13,559 nt of DNA from an uncultured Anaerolineales bacterium (GTDB lineage Bacteria; Chloroflexota; Anaerolineae; Anaerolineales; Villigracilaceae). The notes under the pieces were generated by a model. That model was given only the letters and a program-made list of their open reading frames with translations. It had not been told where the DNA came from and did not search any database. Each line of letters opens with the position of its first letter. Within the stretch, counting starts at the first letter, position 1. The translations under genes were made by a program, and so were the position numbers. The stretch lies in assembly GCA_937928015.1 (NCBI GenBank), contig CALFXA010000074.1, positions 1 through 13,559 of the forward strand. Direction: 5' to 3'. Of the stretch, positions 1-7,571 are shown piece after piece.

Positions 1-1
1 G

Positions 2-322
2 GGCCTGCGCGGGGTGGCATCCACGCCTAGGGCCACCGGCTTCGGGGCCCAGTTGTTCAAGGACCATCAGTTGGTCACGAACGGGCCATTTGCCATTGTC
101 CGTCATCCCATGTATGCCGGGCTGATCCTTGCCTCTGTGGGCGCCCTGCTGATCTATTTCACCTGGACGACGCTGTATTTCGCCCTGTTCTCCCCGTTGA
201 CCATCGTCCGTGCGCGGAGGGAGGAGCAGGCGCTGGCCGAGGAATTTGGCGAGCAATGGCAACGCTATTGCTCGCAGGTTCCAATGCTCATCCCGCAACT
301 GCGAAAGGAGCACCATGCTTAA
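2..322 (+). CDS. Isoprenylcysteine carboxyl methyltransferase-like membrane protein, 3' part
   Basis: The gene is cut by the left edge; the reading frame is open from base 2, so the GTG at 14 is probably internal. About 106 residues are visible. The run [14 protein letters not shown] (codons around 80-120) is the hallmark of the ICMT/PEMT-like methyltransferase superfamily, where the RHP motif helps bind S-adenosylmethionine. It is followed by a hydrophobic hairpin and the usual C-terminal E-x-x-L-x-x-x-FG-x-x-W-x-x-Y pattern ending in VPMLIP. Members methylate membrane-bound or lipophilic substrates at the membrane; the substrate here cannot be told. The stop (320-322) overlaps the start of the ABC ATPase gene by 8 bp, so the genes are co-transcribed. 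The link to the exporter may be only positional. Confidence 0.8.
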   Translation, partial: GLRGVASTPRATGFGAQLFKDHQLVTNGPFAIVRHPMYAGLILASVGALLIYFTWTTLYFALFSPLTIVRARREEQALAEEFGEQWQRYCSQVPMLIPQLRKEHHA

Positions 323-1049
323 CCCTGTTGCCTCTCCCCTTATTGACCTGAACGGTGTCAAAAAAGCCTTCAAAACGGATGCGGGATTGTTCCTCGCCTT
401 GAAAGGGGTCGACCTGCACGTCGATGCAGGCGAATATGTGGCGATCATTGGGAAATCGGGCAGCGGTAAGACCACGCTCATCAATATGATCACCGGCTTG
501 GACCGTCCCACCGAGGGCGAGATCATCGTTGGTGGGGAGCAGGTGGAACGGCTTGGCGAGAACCAGCTTGCCATCTGGCGCGGACATACCGTTGGCGTGG
601 TCTTTCAGTTCTTTCAATTACTGCCCACTCTTACGGTGATTGAGAACGTGATGCTGCCGATGGATTTTTGCGGTACTCCTGCGTTTGCCGAGCGACGCGA
701 CCGCGCCTACGAGTTGCTCCGTTTGATGGAGATCGAGGAACAGGCGAATAAACTCCCCTCCAAACTCTCGGGCGGACAGCAGCAGCGTGTTGCCATTGCC
801 CGCGCCCTTGCCACCGATCCGCCCATCCTGGCCGCGGACGAGCCGACCGGCAACCTCGACTCGAAAACCGCTGCAGCGGTCTTCTCGTTGTTCGAGCGTC
901 TCACCAACCTTGGAAAGACGGTTCTCATTGTTACCCATGACCCCGATCTGGCGCGTCGCGCCAGCCGTCAACTGCATATTGCGGATGGATTGATCGTGAA
1001 CGATGTGAATGGAAACGGGAGAGAGCAGACGGGGAGGAACAGGTCATGA
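315..1049 (+). CDS. ABC transporter ATP-binding protein, MacB/LolD type
   Basis: This 244-residue protein is the ATPase of a MacB/LolCDE-type ABC transporter. Visible motifs are Walker [10 protein letters not shown] (46-54), the Q-loop FQ (97-98), the signature LSGGQQQR (151-158), Walker B ILAADEP with D175/E176, and the H-loop THD with H208. It would power conformational changes in the FtsX-type permease encoded next, a family that usually moves lipoproteins, peptides or drugs by mechanotransmission rather than through a channel. The ATG at 315 is chosen over an in-frame start at 210 because AAAGGAG lies at 304-310, only 8 bp overlap the upstream gene, and homologues begin near this point. 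The stop overlaps the permease start as ATGA at 1046-1049, which suggests translational coupling. Confidence 0.93.
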   Translation: MLNPVASPLIDLNGVKKAFKTDAGLFLALKGVDLHVDAGEYVAIIGKSGSGKTTLINMITGLDRPTEGEIIVGGEQVERLGENQLAIWRGHTVGVVFQFFQLLPTLTVIENVMLPMDFCGTPAFAERRDRAYELLRLMEIEEQANKLPSKLSGGQQQRVAIARALATDPPILAADEPTGNLDSKTAAAVFSLFERLTNLGKTVLIVTHDPDLARRASRQLHIADGLIVNDVNGNGREQTGRNRS

Positions 1050-3430
1050 CACCCTGGGTCAAGATCTATCGCGATCTGTGGATCAACCGTTCGCGTACAG
1101 TGCTGATCATCCTTTCCATTGCGGTCGGCGTTTTTGCCATTGGCTTGATCGGCATGTCGCAGCTGGCTCTGATCGAGTCCCTCAACGAACAATATGCCGC
1201 CATGCGTCCCGCGGATGCCATCCTCCATACGGAGCCCATGCTCGACGAAGATTTCGTCGAGGGCATCCGTCACATGCGCGGTGTGGAGGAGGCCGAGGGA
1301 CGGCGGTATCTGCCCCTGCGTATTTCGCTGGACGGCAAGGGTGAGACCTGGCGCGACTTAACCCTTTATGCCCTGCACGATTATGACGACCAGCGTCTCT
1401 TCCTCGTGCGCCCGCAGGATGGAATCTATCCACCTGAAAAGGGACAGGTGCTCATGGAACGCGCTTCGCTGGATTACATCGGGGCGAAACCCGGTGACCA
1501 GATCCTGGTGAAGACCCCGGATGGACGCGAATTCCACCTCACCGTGACGGGACGCGTGCATGATCTATATCGCATCCCGCCTGTGATCGAAGGCTGGATC
1601 TACGGCTACGTGGACATGAGCACCTTCCGCTGGATGGGCGAGGCGGAGGGTTTTAACGAACTTTATGTTCGCTACGAGGACCCGACGCAGGTCCATGCGA
1701 TGACCAACAAGGTCGCCGACCGCATTGAAGGGATCGGCCTGCCCGTGTACCAAAAGACCCTTCCCAAACCCGATGAACATCCGCTCAAGTTCATCATCGA
1801 CACGATCCTGGTCCTGCTGGGTGTGGTGGCCGTTCTCTCGATGTTCCTCAGCGTCATGCTGGTCGTCAATGTGATTTCTGCGCTGATCGCCCAACAGGAA
1901 AAACAGATCGCCATCATGAAAGCCATCGGCGGGCGCTCGTGGCAGGTCGTCGGCCTGTATTTCAGCATGGTCTTCATCCTGGGCCTGATTGCCTGTGTGA
2001 TTGCCATCCCGCTCAGTTTCTATGGAGCGGGGGCGCTGGCGGGCTTCGCCGCTGCCCAGGTCAACTTCGACCCGCCCACAATCCAGTTTACGTGGCAGGC
2101 CCTGCTCTTCCAACTGGGGGTCGGGTTGTTCGTCCCGCTCATCGCGGCGGCGCCGACCATCCTGAGCGGAACGAATGTCGCTCCTGCGCGAGTGTTGAGC
2201 GAGTACGGCATCAGTCAGGTATGGGGCGGGGTGGGCGTGCTCGATAAATTGTTGAATCGCCTGCCTGCGTTCACCCGTGACACGCTGCTTGCGCTCCGAA
2301 ATCCCTTCCGTAAGCGCGGACGGCTGATCCTCTCCCTCATCACGCTCACCTTTGCGGGCGCGGTTTTCATGGCCATCGTCAACCTGCGCGGTTCGCTCAA
2401 TGGCGCGCTCAACGAGATGTTCGGTTTCTGGCGCTACGATGCCTGGATCATTGTAGATGACCAGGTCCCGGCAAGACGGCTGGTCACGGAGGCGCAGTCT
2501 GTGGAGGGCGTGACGTATGTCGAAGCCTGGGGCTTTGCCATGGCGCGCTACGTCCGCCCCGATGGTTCGGAGAGCGGCAACCTTTACCTGCTTGCCCCGC
2601 CGGCGGGCACGCCGCTGCTCGACCCGCCGATCATCGAAGGCCGCGACCTTCGTCCTGGCGATGTGAATGCGTTGGTCGTCAGCCCAGGCCTTCTGGCTGA
2701 CGAACCGTCCCTCCACGTGGGCAGCGAGATGACCCTCAAAATAGACGGCCGCGAGCAGACCTATCGGATTGTCGGCGTGATCAACATGATGAGCAATGCC
2801 ACGCTTGGATATTTCACCATCATGGACTACGACGCTTATACCCGTCATGTGCGTGAGCCCAATCGCTCCAATACCGTCATCCTCAATTACGATGCGGACA
2901 CATTGGCCGAACAGCGCGCCATCACAAGCGCGGTGGAGAAACGGTTTGACCGCGCCGACATCGAGGTCGTCTCCACCTTCCTCGTCGGCGAAGAACGCGA
3001 AGAGATCAACTCCGCCTTTGCCATCATCGCCGCCCTGCTGATGGTCATGACGGTCTTGCTTGCCACGGTCGGTAGTTTGGGCTTGATGGGCACCATGAGC
3101 CTGAACGTGATGGAGCGCGTACGGGAGATCGGCGTGATGCGCGCATTTGGAGCCTCCAGCCGGGCGATTTCGCGCATCGTCATCATCGAGGGTCTCTTGA
3201 TCGGGATGATGAGCTGGATTCTGGCCATCGTGCTCTCCCTGCCTATCAGCAGCTTCCTCGCCCGCATCATTGGGCTGTCGTTCATGGACTATCCGATGAC
3301 CGCCACTTCATCCCCGGGCGGGATATTGATCTGGGCGTTGATTGTCATCGCCATATCGATCCTGGCGAGTTTGTTCCCTGCTCTGCGCGCCGCGCGCATG
3401 ACCGTGACCGAAGTTTTGGCATACGAATGA
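1046..3430 (+). CDS. ABC transporter permease with two FtsX domains
   Basis: This 794-residue protein is the membrane partner of the preceding ATPase. It is a tandem duplication: each half has an N-terminal helix (about 18-38 and 427-445), an extracytoplasmic domain rich in beta strands (about 50-245 and 465-650), and an FtsX domain of three helices (about 250-373 and 655-777). The coupling segments [15 protein letters not shown] (283-297) and [16 protein letters not shown] (689-704) are the conserved cytoplasmic loops of FtsX domains. The C-terminus [17 protein letters not shown] is typical of the family. The fused eight-helix form resembles LolC/LolE pairs and YbbP-type permeases and would work as a single chain. 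The substrate is unknown; the adjacent adaptor suggests export away from the membrane. Confidence 0.92.
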   Translation: MTPWVKIYRDLWINRSRTVLIILSIAVGVFAIGLIGMSQLALIESLNEQYAAMRPADAILHTEPMLDEDFVEGIRHMRGVEEAEGRRYLPLRISLDGKGETWRDLTLYALHDYDDQRLFLVRPQDGIYPPEKGQVLMERASLDYIGAKPGDQILVKTPDGREFHLTVTGRVHDLYRIPPVIEGWIYGYVDMSTFRWMGEAEGFNELYVRYEDPTQVHAMTNKVADRIEGIGLPVYQKTLPKPDEHPLKFIIDTILVLLGVVAVLSMFLSVMLVVNVISALIAQQEKQIAIMKAIGGRSWQVVGLYFSMVFILGLIACVIAIPLSFYGAGALAGFAAAQVNFDPPTIQFTWQALLFQLGVGLFVPLIAAAPTILSGTNVAPARVLSEYGISQVWGGVGVLDKLLNRLPAFTRDTLLALRNPFRKRGRLILSLITLTFAGAVFMAIVNLRGSLNGALNEMFGFWRYDAWIIVDDQVPARRLVTEAQSVEGVTYVEAWGFAMARYVRPDGSESGNLYLLAPPAGTPLLDPPIIEGRDLRPGDVNALVVSPGLLADEPSLHVGSEMTLKIDGREQTYRIVGVINMMSNATLGYFTIMDYDAYTRHVREPNRSNTVILNYDADTLAEQRAITSAVEKRFDRADIEVVSTFLVGEEREEINSAFAIIAALLMVMTVLLATVGSLGLMGTMSLNVMERVREIGVMRAFGASSRAISRIVIIEGLLIGMMSWILAIVLSLPISSFLARIIGLSFMDYPMTATSSPGGILIWALIVIAISILASLFPALRAARMTVTEVLAYE

Positions 3431-3443
3431 AAAGGAATTCACC

Positions 3444-4616
3444 ATGAAGAAAATGCTCCTCCCCATTTTGATCTTGACCGCCGTGCTTGCTTCAGCCTGT
3501 GGGAGTGCGGGCACCCCCGCGCCCTCCTCCATCCCCGCTGCCAGCGAGACCTCCACCATCACCATCACCGCGGAAGGGGCGTTGCTGCCTGCGCAATCTG
3601 CGGAACTTGCCTTTGCTCAGGGTGGGGTGGTGAAAGAGATTCTCGTCCAGCCGGGAGGAAAAGTCGCAAAGGGAGACGTGATCGTACGGCTCGTGGGCAT
3701 CGAATCTGCTCAGGCCGAATTGGCGGCGGCCAGGCTCGAACAGACTCTGGCCCAGCAGGCGGTGGACGCCCTCCATCGTAACGCCTTGTGGACGTCTTCT
3801 CAGGCCGAGCAGGCTTTTCTCGATACACAAAAAGCGTATGAGGTCCAGGCCAATCGTTGGAACCTCGGGGACGAGGATAAAGCCACCGACCTTGAACTGT
3901 CTATCGACGATTACGTCCTGGCCGAAGAGGACTACCGCGACGCGCGCGAGAAACTGGACGACATGCTTCACCTGGATAAAGCCGACCGCAAGCGTGTTGA
4001 TGCGCAAGACGACCTGGACGCCGAAAACGAAACTTTGTCCAAGGCCTATGCCGATCTAAAGGACTCTGTCGCGGCGAATAACAAATCCCTTGATAAGAAA
4101 CTGGTCGACCTGTTGAGCGCCATCTCCAACCTGGAGGCTGCCCGCGAATTGCAGGCCCGTCTCGATGGCTCGAATCTCGACCCGGAGATTCTGGCGGCCG
4201 CCGAGGCCCGCCTTGCTGCGGCTTCCGCGCACGTTGCCGCGGCCGAATCCGCTGTGGCGCTCTACGAGTTACGCGCGCCCTTCGCTGGCGAGTTGCTCAG
4301 CCTCGACCTTGCTGTCGGCGAGACCGCCCTGCCGATGACGCCCGTCGCCTTTTTGGCGGATGCCGCGCAATGGATCATTGAGACCAAGGACCTCGCCGAA
4401 ATCGACGTGGCGAACGTTTCGGTAGGGGACCCGGTTGCAGTCAAGTTGGACGCATTCCCAGAGGAAGAATTTGCAGGCAGGGTGACCAGGATCGACCCCG
4501 TCGGCCAACTGTACCTGGGTGACATGACGTACAAGGTCACCGTCAGACTCGAAGAACCCGATCCCAGGTTCTTATGGAACATGACCGCGGTCATCACGGT
4601 GAATACGGGGAATTGA
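3444..4616 (+). CDS. HlyD-like lipoprotein adaptor (membrane fusion protein)
   Basis: This 390-residue protein is the probable extracytoplasmic adaptor of the ABC exporter. The N-terminus MKKMLLPILILTAVLASAC is a signal peptide with a lipobox-like end and a candidate lipidated C19. The -3 residue is Ala rather than Leu, so lipidation is likely but not certain. Residues 40-85 and 272-300 form the two halves of a biotinyl/lipoyl-like sandwich (GGVVKEILVQPGGKVAKGDVI; LRAPFAGELLSLDLAVGE). They flank a long charged, Ala/Leu-rich coiled-coil hairpin (about 88-270). A beta-barrel region follows (305-385; VGDPVAVKLDAFP, FAGRVTRIDPVG). AAAGGA at 3431-3436 sits 7 bases before the ATG and 13 bp separate it from the permease gene. 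In an organism with a single membrane it would act at the cell surface. Confidence 0.88.
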   Translation: MKKMLLPILILTAVLASACGSAGTPAPSSIPAASETSTITITAEGALLPAQSAELAFAQGGVVKEILVQPGGKVAKGDVIVRLVGIESAQAELAAARLEQTLAQQAVDALHRNALWTSSQAEQAFLDTQKAYEVQANRWNLGDEDKATDLELSIDDYVLAEEDYRDAREKLDDMLHLDKADRKRVDAQDDLDAENETLSKAYADLKDSVAANNKSLDKKLVDLLSAISNLEAARELQARLDGSNLDPEILAAAEARLAAASAHVAAAESAVALYELRAPFAGELLSLDLAVGETALPMTPVAFLADAAQWIIETKDLAEIDVANVSVGDPVAVKLDAFPEEEFAGRVTRIDPVGQLYLGDMTYKVTVRLEEPDPRFLWNMTAVITVNTGN

Positions 4617-4672
4617 AATTCCAGTTACGGGGGAGGATGCCTGAAAAAAGCTCTAGAAATTGGAAACCGCAT

Positions 4673-4699
4673 AAGGGTCACGTCACAGATGTGACCCTT
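4673..4699 (+). terminator. Rho-independent terminator of the exporter operon
   Basis: AAGGGTCAC (4673-4681) and GTGACCCTT (4691-4699) form a perfect 9-bp stem with a 9-base loop, followed on the + strand by a T-rich tract (TTATTTATT). It lies 57 bp after the adaptor stop and directly after the convergent HU-like gene, so it may also slow transcription from the right. The T tract is good only in the + direction. Confidence 0.75.
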
Positions 4700-4702
4700 T
4701 AT

Positions 4703-5101
4703 TTATTCCTCCACAGGGTCTTCGGGATGCTCCTGGTTCCATTGCGCCACCAACTCCTCAGCCGACTTGCCGATATTGGATTTGTTCAATATCTTTGCGT
4801 AGAAATGGCTGGGATCGTTGAGCTTGTTCAGCAATTCCATCTCGGGACGGAAGAGGACATCCAGGCTGCCGTCCATGCGGATGGTGGGGGTGAAGATGCC
4901 CAGCCCGTCCAACTTGACCGCCTGCCCGTGACTGTGCGCCTCCAGAATGGCATCGCGCAGCTCATACAACACGAAACGGATTTCTCCCTCGCTGAGTCCC
5001 GTGCCGCGGGCAATCCCTTCGACCAAATGCCGCATGGGACGCGTGGGTTCGCGCTTGATCTCGGGCCGATACTTGCGGATGGCGGTGATCTTCCTTGCCA
5101 T
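4703..5101 (-). CDS. HU-like (HU/IHF superfamily) DNA-binding protein
   Basis: This 132-residue protein has an HU/IHF-type fold. An N-terminal stretch (MARKITAIRKYRPEIKREPTRP) precedes a helical part with TGLSEGEIRFVLYELRDAILEAHSHGQAVKLDGLG, matching the HU pattern of two helices followed by a turn before the beta arm (GIFTPTIRMDGSLDVLF). The C-terminal extension (about 100-132), acidic at its end, is not part of classical HU. It is more like the divergent HU-HIG proteins than the 90-residue housekeeping HU. The ATG at 5101 is chosen because AAAGGGAG lies 6 bases upstream and an extended -10 promoter lies further up; the frame stays open upstream only through the 21-bp repeats. It sits where an integrase gene would be expected at the left end of a cassette array, but nothing shows a functional link. 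Confidence 0.75.
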   Translation of the reverse strand: MARKITAIRKYRPEIKREPTRPMRHLVEGIARGTGLSEGEIRFVLYELRDAILEAHSHGQAVKLDGLGIFTPTIRMDGSLDVLFRPEMELLNKLNDPSHFYAKILNKSNIGKSAEELVAQWNQEHPEDPVEE

Positions 5102-5143
5102 ATTCGCTCCCTTTGCTTGCTGAAACTGACGATTTTCACACTG

Positions 5144-5152
5144 ATTATAGCA
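5144..5152 (-). promoter_or_regulatory. Extended -10 promoter of the HU-like gene
   Basis: Read on the - strand, TGCTATAAT (plus-strand 5144-5152) is a perfect extended -10 element. No good -35 hexamer lies 16-18 bp upstream, which fits an extended -10 promoter or one needing an activator. Transcription would start near 5137, giving a leader of about 36 bases before the ATG at 5101. The first copy of the palindromic repeat begins only 3 bp upstream of the element. Confidence 0.65.
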
Positions 5153-5155
5153 AAA

Positions 5156-5239
5156 TCTCGGCGAGAAAATTAGTGATCTTGCCGAAATATTAAATTTTCT
5201 CGTCGAGATACTATCTTTTCTCAGCGAGATAGTTGAAAA
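5156..5239. repeat. Four 21-bp tandem units carrying an 11-bp palindrome (probable operator array)
   Basis: The motif TCTCGnCGAGA occurs at 5156-5166 (TCTCGGCGAGA), 5177-5187 (TCTTGCCGAAA, degenerate), 5198-5208 (TCTCGTCGAGA) and 5219-5229 (TCTCAGCGAGA). The start-to-start spacing is exactly 21 bp each time, two helical turns, so bound dimers would lie on the same face of the DNA. A weaker trace may continue at 5241. Relative to the predicted start near 5137 the centres fall at about -24, -45, -66 and -87. The first copy lies between the -35 and -10 positions of the HU-like gene. The bound protein is unknown; autoregulation is possible but not shown. Confidence 0.65.
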
Positions 5240-5594
5240 ATCAGGTTGAAACGGACGGTTTCCTTGCTGAGACGAGACAATTGCAAGCAAGCGAATGCGG
5301 GTTCGCTTGGCTACCTATAACGTTTCAAAGAAACCTGATGCCTGTGCCTTCTTCACTGTGCCCCCCTTGTGATGCGAGCTTTCGCCCCAGATTTCTTGCA
5401 CAAGGGTTTGATTCTCATGTAAAATATTTCTTGGGTCGTTTCTTTGTCAGCGGGACTTGGCTTCACCCTTTTCTTTTTTTGCAGATGACCCTGGTCTCTT
5501 TTCCAAATACAGCTTTATCCAACTCGGACAGATGTAGCGGCGCTTTCTCCGTTTCCTTCACTCTCCTCCTCCTGCCACATCAATCCTTAATTCA
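5240..5594. other. Non-coding region between the HU-like promoter and the cassette array
   Basis: I find no convincing gene here. A + strand frame is open from 5233 to 5631, but it lacks a ribosome-binding site, has a biased pyrimidine-rich composition, overlaps the operator repeats and runs into the next start codon. An inverted repeat CAAGCGAA/TTCGCTTG (5288-5309, 6-base loop) is present without a T tract. No attI-like site with clear GTTRRRY cores, no integrase and no tRNA were seen. Long C/T runs (about 5460-5580) are notable but unexplained. Confidence 0.5.
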
Positions 5595-5606
5595 TTGGGT
5601 GCTTAG

Positions 5607-5612
5607 TATAAT
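5607..5612 (+). promoter_or_regulatory. Candidate -10 element before the first cassette gene
   Basis: TATAAT lies 15 bases before the ATG at 5628, so a transcript starting about 7 bases downstream would have a leader of only 8-9 bases. No convincing -35 hexamer is seen. The short leader has only a weak AGAG as ribosome-binding site, which would fit near-leaderless translation. If real, this promoter would be carried within the first cassette. Confidence 0.4.
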
Positions 5613-5627
5613 AATTAGAGATAAAAA

Positions 5628-6455
5628 ATGACACGTCGATATTACACATCAAGAACCAAGCCCAAGAGCCTCACTATAGATGAACTCTATGGAAAGCTCC
5701 AGAATCTCTATCTCTTTTTCCGAGATAAGGATTACTTCAAGAGTAAGGCTGGGATAACCAAGGAAAACCTTCCCGACGTTATTTTGCATGAGGCTGCTCT
5801 TGAACTTACTTTTCAACCTTTTCCCATCACCAAATGGTCATCAGAGTCTATAACTGAAGACCACATCTTTGACTCTATTGAATTTCTTTATGATCGTGCT
5901 TCTAAACCTGGTGAAATGGTTGGGATGACTAGCGAAACTGGTTGGAATTATTATGACTATGGAAATTACGACGATAAAAAAGGTAAAGAAGAATTTAGAG
6001 AGAAAGCTAATGCAATTCTCGCCAATTACAAAGCTGGATTTGAATTAACGCAGGCAGGCATAATTTTAGCGATAGGCACTAACGGATTGCAGTATATTTT
6101 AGATGCAGAAATAATTCCTTACGATGAGGTCAATGTTGACAGCAAGGTTCGTAACGCAATAACAAAATGGAGAAATCGCCATTTATCTTTATCAGAAAAA
6201 CGTGAAGCCATTCGAGAATTAGCAGATGTGTTTGAATGGCTAAAGAAGACCAAAAACCTAGAGAACGTGTTAGATAACAAAGACACTTCAGCTCTGTTCG
6301 ATATTGCTAATAATTTCAGCATTCGACATCATAACCCTAATCAAAAGACAAATTATGATCAAACAATTTGGTATTCTTGGATATTTCATTTCTATTTGGC
6401 AACTTATCACGCGGCTATAAGGCTTCTGATGAAAAAAGAGAAAGAAAGCGCCTAA
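5628..6455 (+). CDS. Abortive-infection/HEPN-like protein (tentative), cassette 1
   Basis: This 275-residue soluble protein lacks signal peptide and membrane segments. The C-terminal half (about 170-270) is all-helical, with RNRHLSLSEKREAIRELADVFEWL (182-205) and IANNFSIRHHNPNQKTNYD (226-244), followed by an aromatic helix WYSWIFHFYLATYHAAIRLL (248-267). The IRHHN segment recalls the R-x4-6-H ribonuclease signature region of HEPN domains, and the arrangement resembles proteins annotated as abortive infection (AbiJ-like) that I remember by pattern. The middle (about 75-135) is rich in Tyr, Asp and Glu (WNYYDYGNYDD). An anti-phage RNase is therefore plausible but not proven. The stop codon TAA is formed inside the attC core GCCTAAC at 6450-6456, so the attC site defines the end of the protein. 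Confidence 0.5.
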   Translation: MTRRYYTSRTKPKSLTIDELYGKLQNLYLFFRDKDYFKSKAGITKENLPDVILHEAALELTFQPFPITKWSSESITEDHIFDSIEFLYDRASKPGEMVGMTSETGWNYYDYGNYDDKKGKEEFREKANAILANYKAGFELTQAGIILAIGTNGLQYILDAEIIPYDEVNVDSKVRNAITKWRNRHLSLSEKREAIRELADVFEWLKKTKNLENVLDNKDTSALFDIANNFSIRHHNPNQKTNYDQTIWYSWIFHFYLATYHAAIRLLMKKEKESA

Positions 6456-6610
6456 CACGACGTACACCCCGTTTTGCTTCGCTCACGGGGCAAGCGGCCT
6501 GACGCTGGGGACTCTGCCCGTTTTTCAAGCAGTTTCCTACGCCTTAGCCTTTTCTGGCTGGACGGCTTCGCCGTCCAAGCCCCCAGCGCAGGTAACGCAC
6601 ACCGTTGGGC
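6450..6610 (+). repeat. attC site 1 (161 bp)
   Basis: R'' is GCCTAAC (6450-6456) and R' is GTTGGGC (6604-6610). The right arm GCGCAGGTAACGCAC is the shared type. The left arm carries an extra hairpin: CCCCGT and ACGGGG enclose TTTGCTTCGCTC. The centre contains the 17-base hairpin GGACGGCTTCGCCGTCC at 6560-6576, also found in sites 2 and 3. GCTGGGG and CCCCAGC form the outer stem. Confidence 0.85.
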
Positions 6611-6669
6611 GGCTACACTACATACGGCAAAATGATTGTCAGAAAAAGGATACAGAAAGGGATTGAATC

Positions 6670-7392
6670 ATGAATGCGAGATTGTCAGAAACCAATGATT
6701 CTGTATTCTGCTCCCTTTGCAAAGCGGGCGGAATTGCCTCATTTATCTTTATCTTTTATTCCTTGATTACTATTGTTATCCTCTCTGTTTTTGGCGGTCC
6801 GCCAAGTAATGCCGCTGAGGCTTTTTCCATGCTTGAAACAAATCGTATTCTGGGTTTGTTGCGTATGGATTTGTTGACAGTCATTTTCATTCCCTTGTAT
6901 TATCTAATCTTCCTGGGAATCTTTCTGGCGCTCCATGGCAAAAAGAATGCTTGGTCCATCCTTGCCTTGCTCTCCATAGTGGTGGGAGTCACTTTATTAT
7001 TAGCAACACCCTCGGTGCTCTCGATGCTCAATCTGAGCGACAAATATACAGCCGCGACAAGCGAAAATCAACAAAGCCAATTAATTGCCGCTGGAGAAGC
7101 AATTCTCGTCTCGGATATGTGGCATGGTACCGGCGCGATTTTTGGCGGAATTCTAATTCAATTTGGGGCGTTGATCTTTTCAATCTTGATGCTTCCCGGA
7201 ACTGTATTCAATAAGTTCACATCGTATGTTGGCATCATTACGCATGGCCTGGATTTCGCTCATTTCTTTTTCCTGTTCTTGATACCGTCGGTTGGAGTTA
7301 TCCTTCTGGCTATCGCTGGAACACTGTATTTAGTGTGGTTTCCTTTGATTGGTGTACGATTACTTCAAATCGGTAAACAAGCACAGGCCTAA
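6670..7392 (+). CDS. Six-helix membrane protein, DUF4386-like, cassette 2
   Basis: This 240-residue integral membrane protein has about six helices (near 22-42, 64-88, 93-115, 151-175, 186-206 and 209-230). The segment ETNRILGLLRMDLLTVIFIPLYYLIFLGIFLAL and the general layout resemble DUF4386-type proteins, whose function is unknown. No catalytic motif was recognised. A purine-rich ribosome-binding site GAAAGGGA (6655-6662) lies 7 bases before the ATG, so the cassette brings its own translation start 65 bp after the cassette boundary. The last codons GCC TAA followed by T (7387-7393) resemble an attC core one base off, 20 bp before the real R''; this may be a remnant of an older attC. The family call is weak; the membrane topology is clear. 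Confidence 0.65.
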   Translation: MNARLSETNDSVFCSLCKAGGIASFIFIFYSLITIVILSVFGGPPSNAAEAFSMLETNRILGLLRMDLLTVIFIPLYYLIFLGIFLALHGKKNAWSILALLSIVVGVTLLLATPSVLSMLNLSDKYTAATSENQQSQLIAAGEAILVSDMWHGTGAIFGGILIQFGALIFSILMLPGTVFNKFTSYVGIITHGLDFAHFFFLFLIPSVGVILLAIAGTLYLVWFPLIGVRLLQIGKQAQA

Positions 7393-7406
7393 TATGCTAA
7401 ACCGCC

Positions 7407-7536
7407 GCCCAACACAGCGTGCAGCGGACGCTGGGGATTCTGCGGCAATCTCAAGCAGTTTTCTACGACTTGTCATTTTTTTGGTTGGACGGCTTCGCCG
7501 TCCCCGCCCCAGCGCAGGTAACGCAATCCGTTGGGC
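7407..7536 (+). repeat. attC site 2 (130 bp)
   Basis: R'' is GCCCAAC (7407-7413) and R' is GTTGGGC (7530-7536), perfectly complementary. GCTGGGG on the left pairs with CCCCAGC on the right. The central hairpin GGACGGCTTCGCCGTCC is at 7487-7503. The right arm GCGCAGGTAACGCAATCC is the shared type. Confidence 0.88.
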
Positions 7537-7571
7537 GAGCACCTCATAGTCACAACATTGGAGATGGAATT

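Noticed and set aside
1565..2848. 427-residue - strand frame inside the permease gene
   Set aside because: It is an antisense open frame caused by GC-rich codon use; the + strand frame has clear FtsX domains.
4574..5173. 199-residue + strand frame opposite the HU-like gene
   Set aside because: It starts inside the adaptor gene, crosses the terminator and is a mirror of the real - strand gene.
5102..5290. N-terminal extension of the HU-like protein to a start at 5290
   Set aside because: The extra residues are a translation of the 21-bp operator repeats (a 7-residue periodic pattern) and the promoter; a clear ribosome-binding site and extended -10 element support the ATG at 5101.
5288..5309. 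Stem-loop CAAGCGAA/TTCGCTTG as terminator
   Set aside because: No T tract follows on either strand and no gene ends nearby.
5233..5631. 132-residue + strand frame before the first cassette gene
   Set aside because: No ribosome-binding site, unusual low-complexity composition, overlap with the operator repeats, and it runs into the next start codon; no family resemblance was seen.
7419..7571. Longer start for the EcsC-family protein
   Set aside because: It would translate most of attC site 2; the ATG at 7572 has a proper ribosome-binding site.
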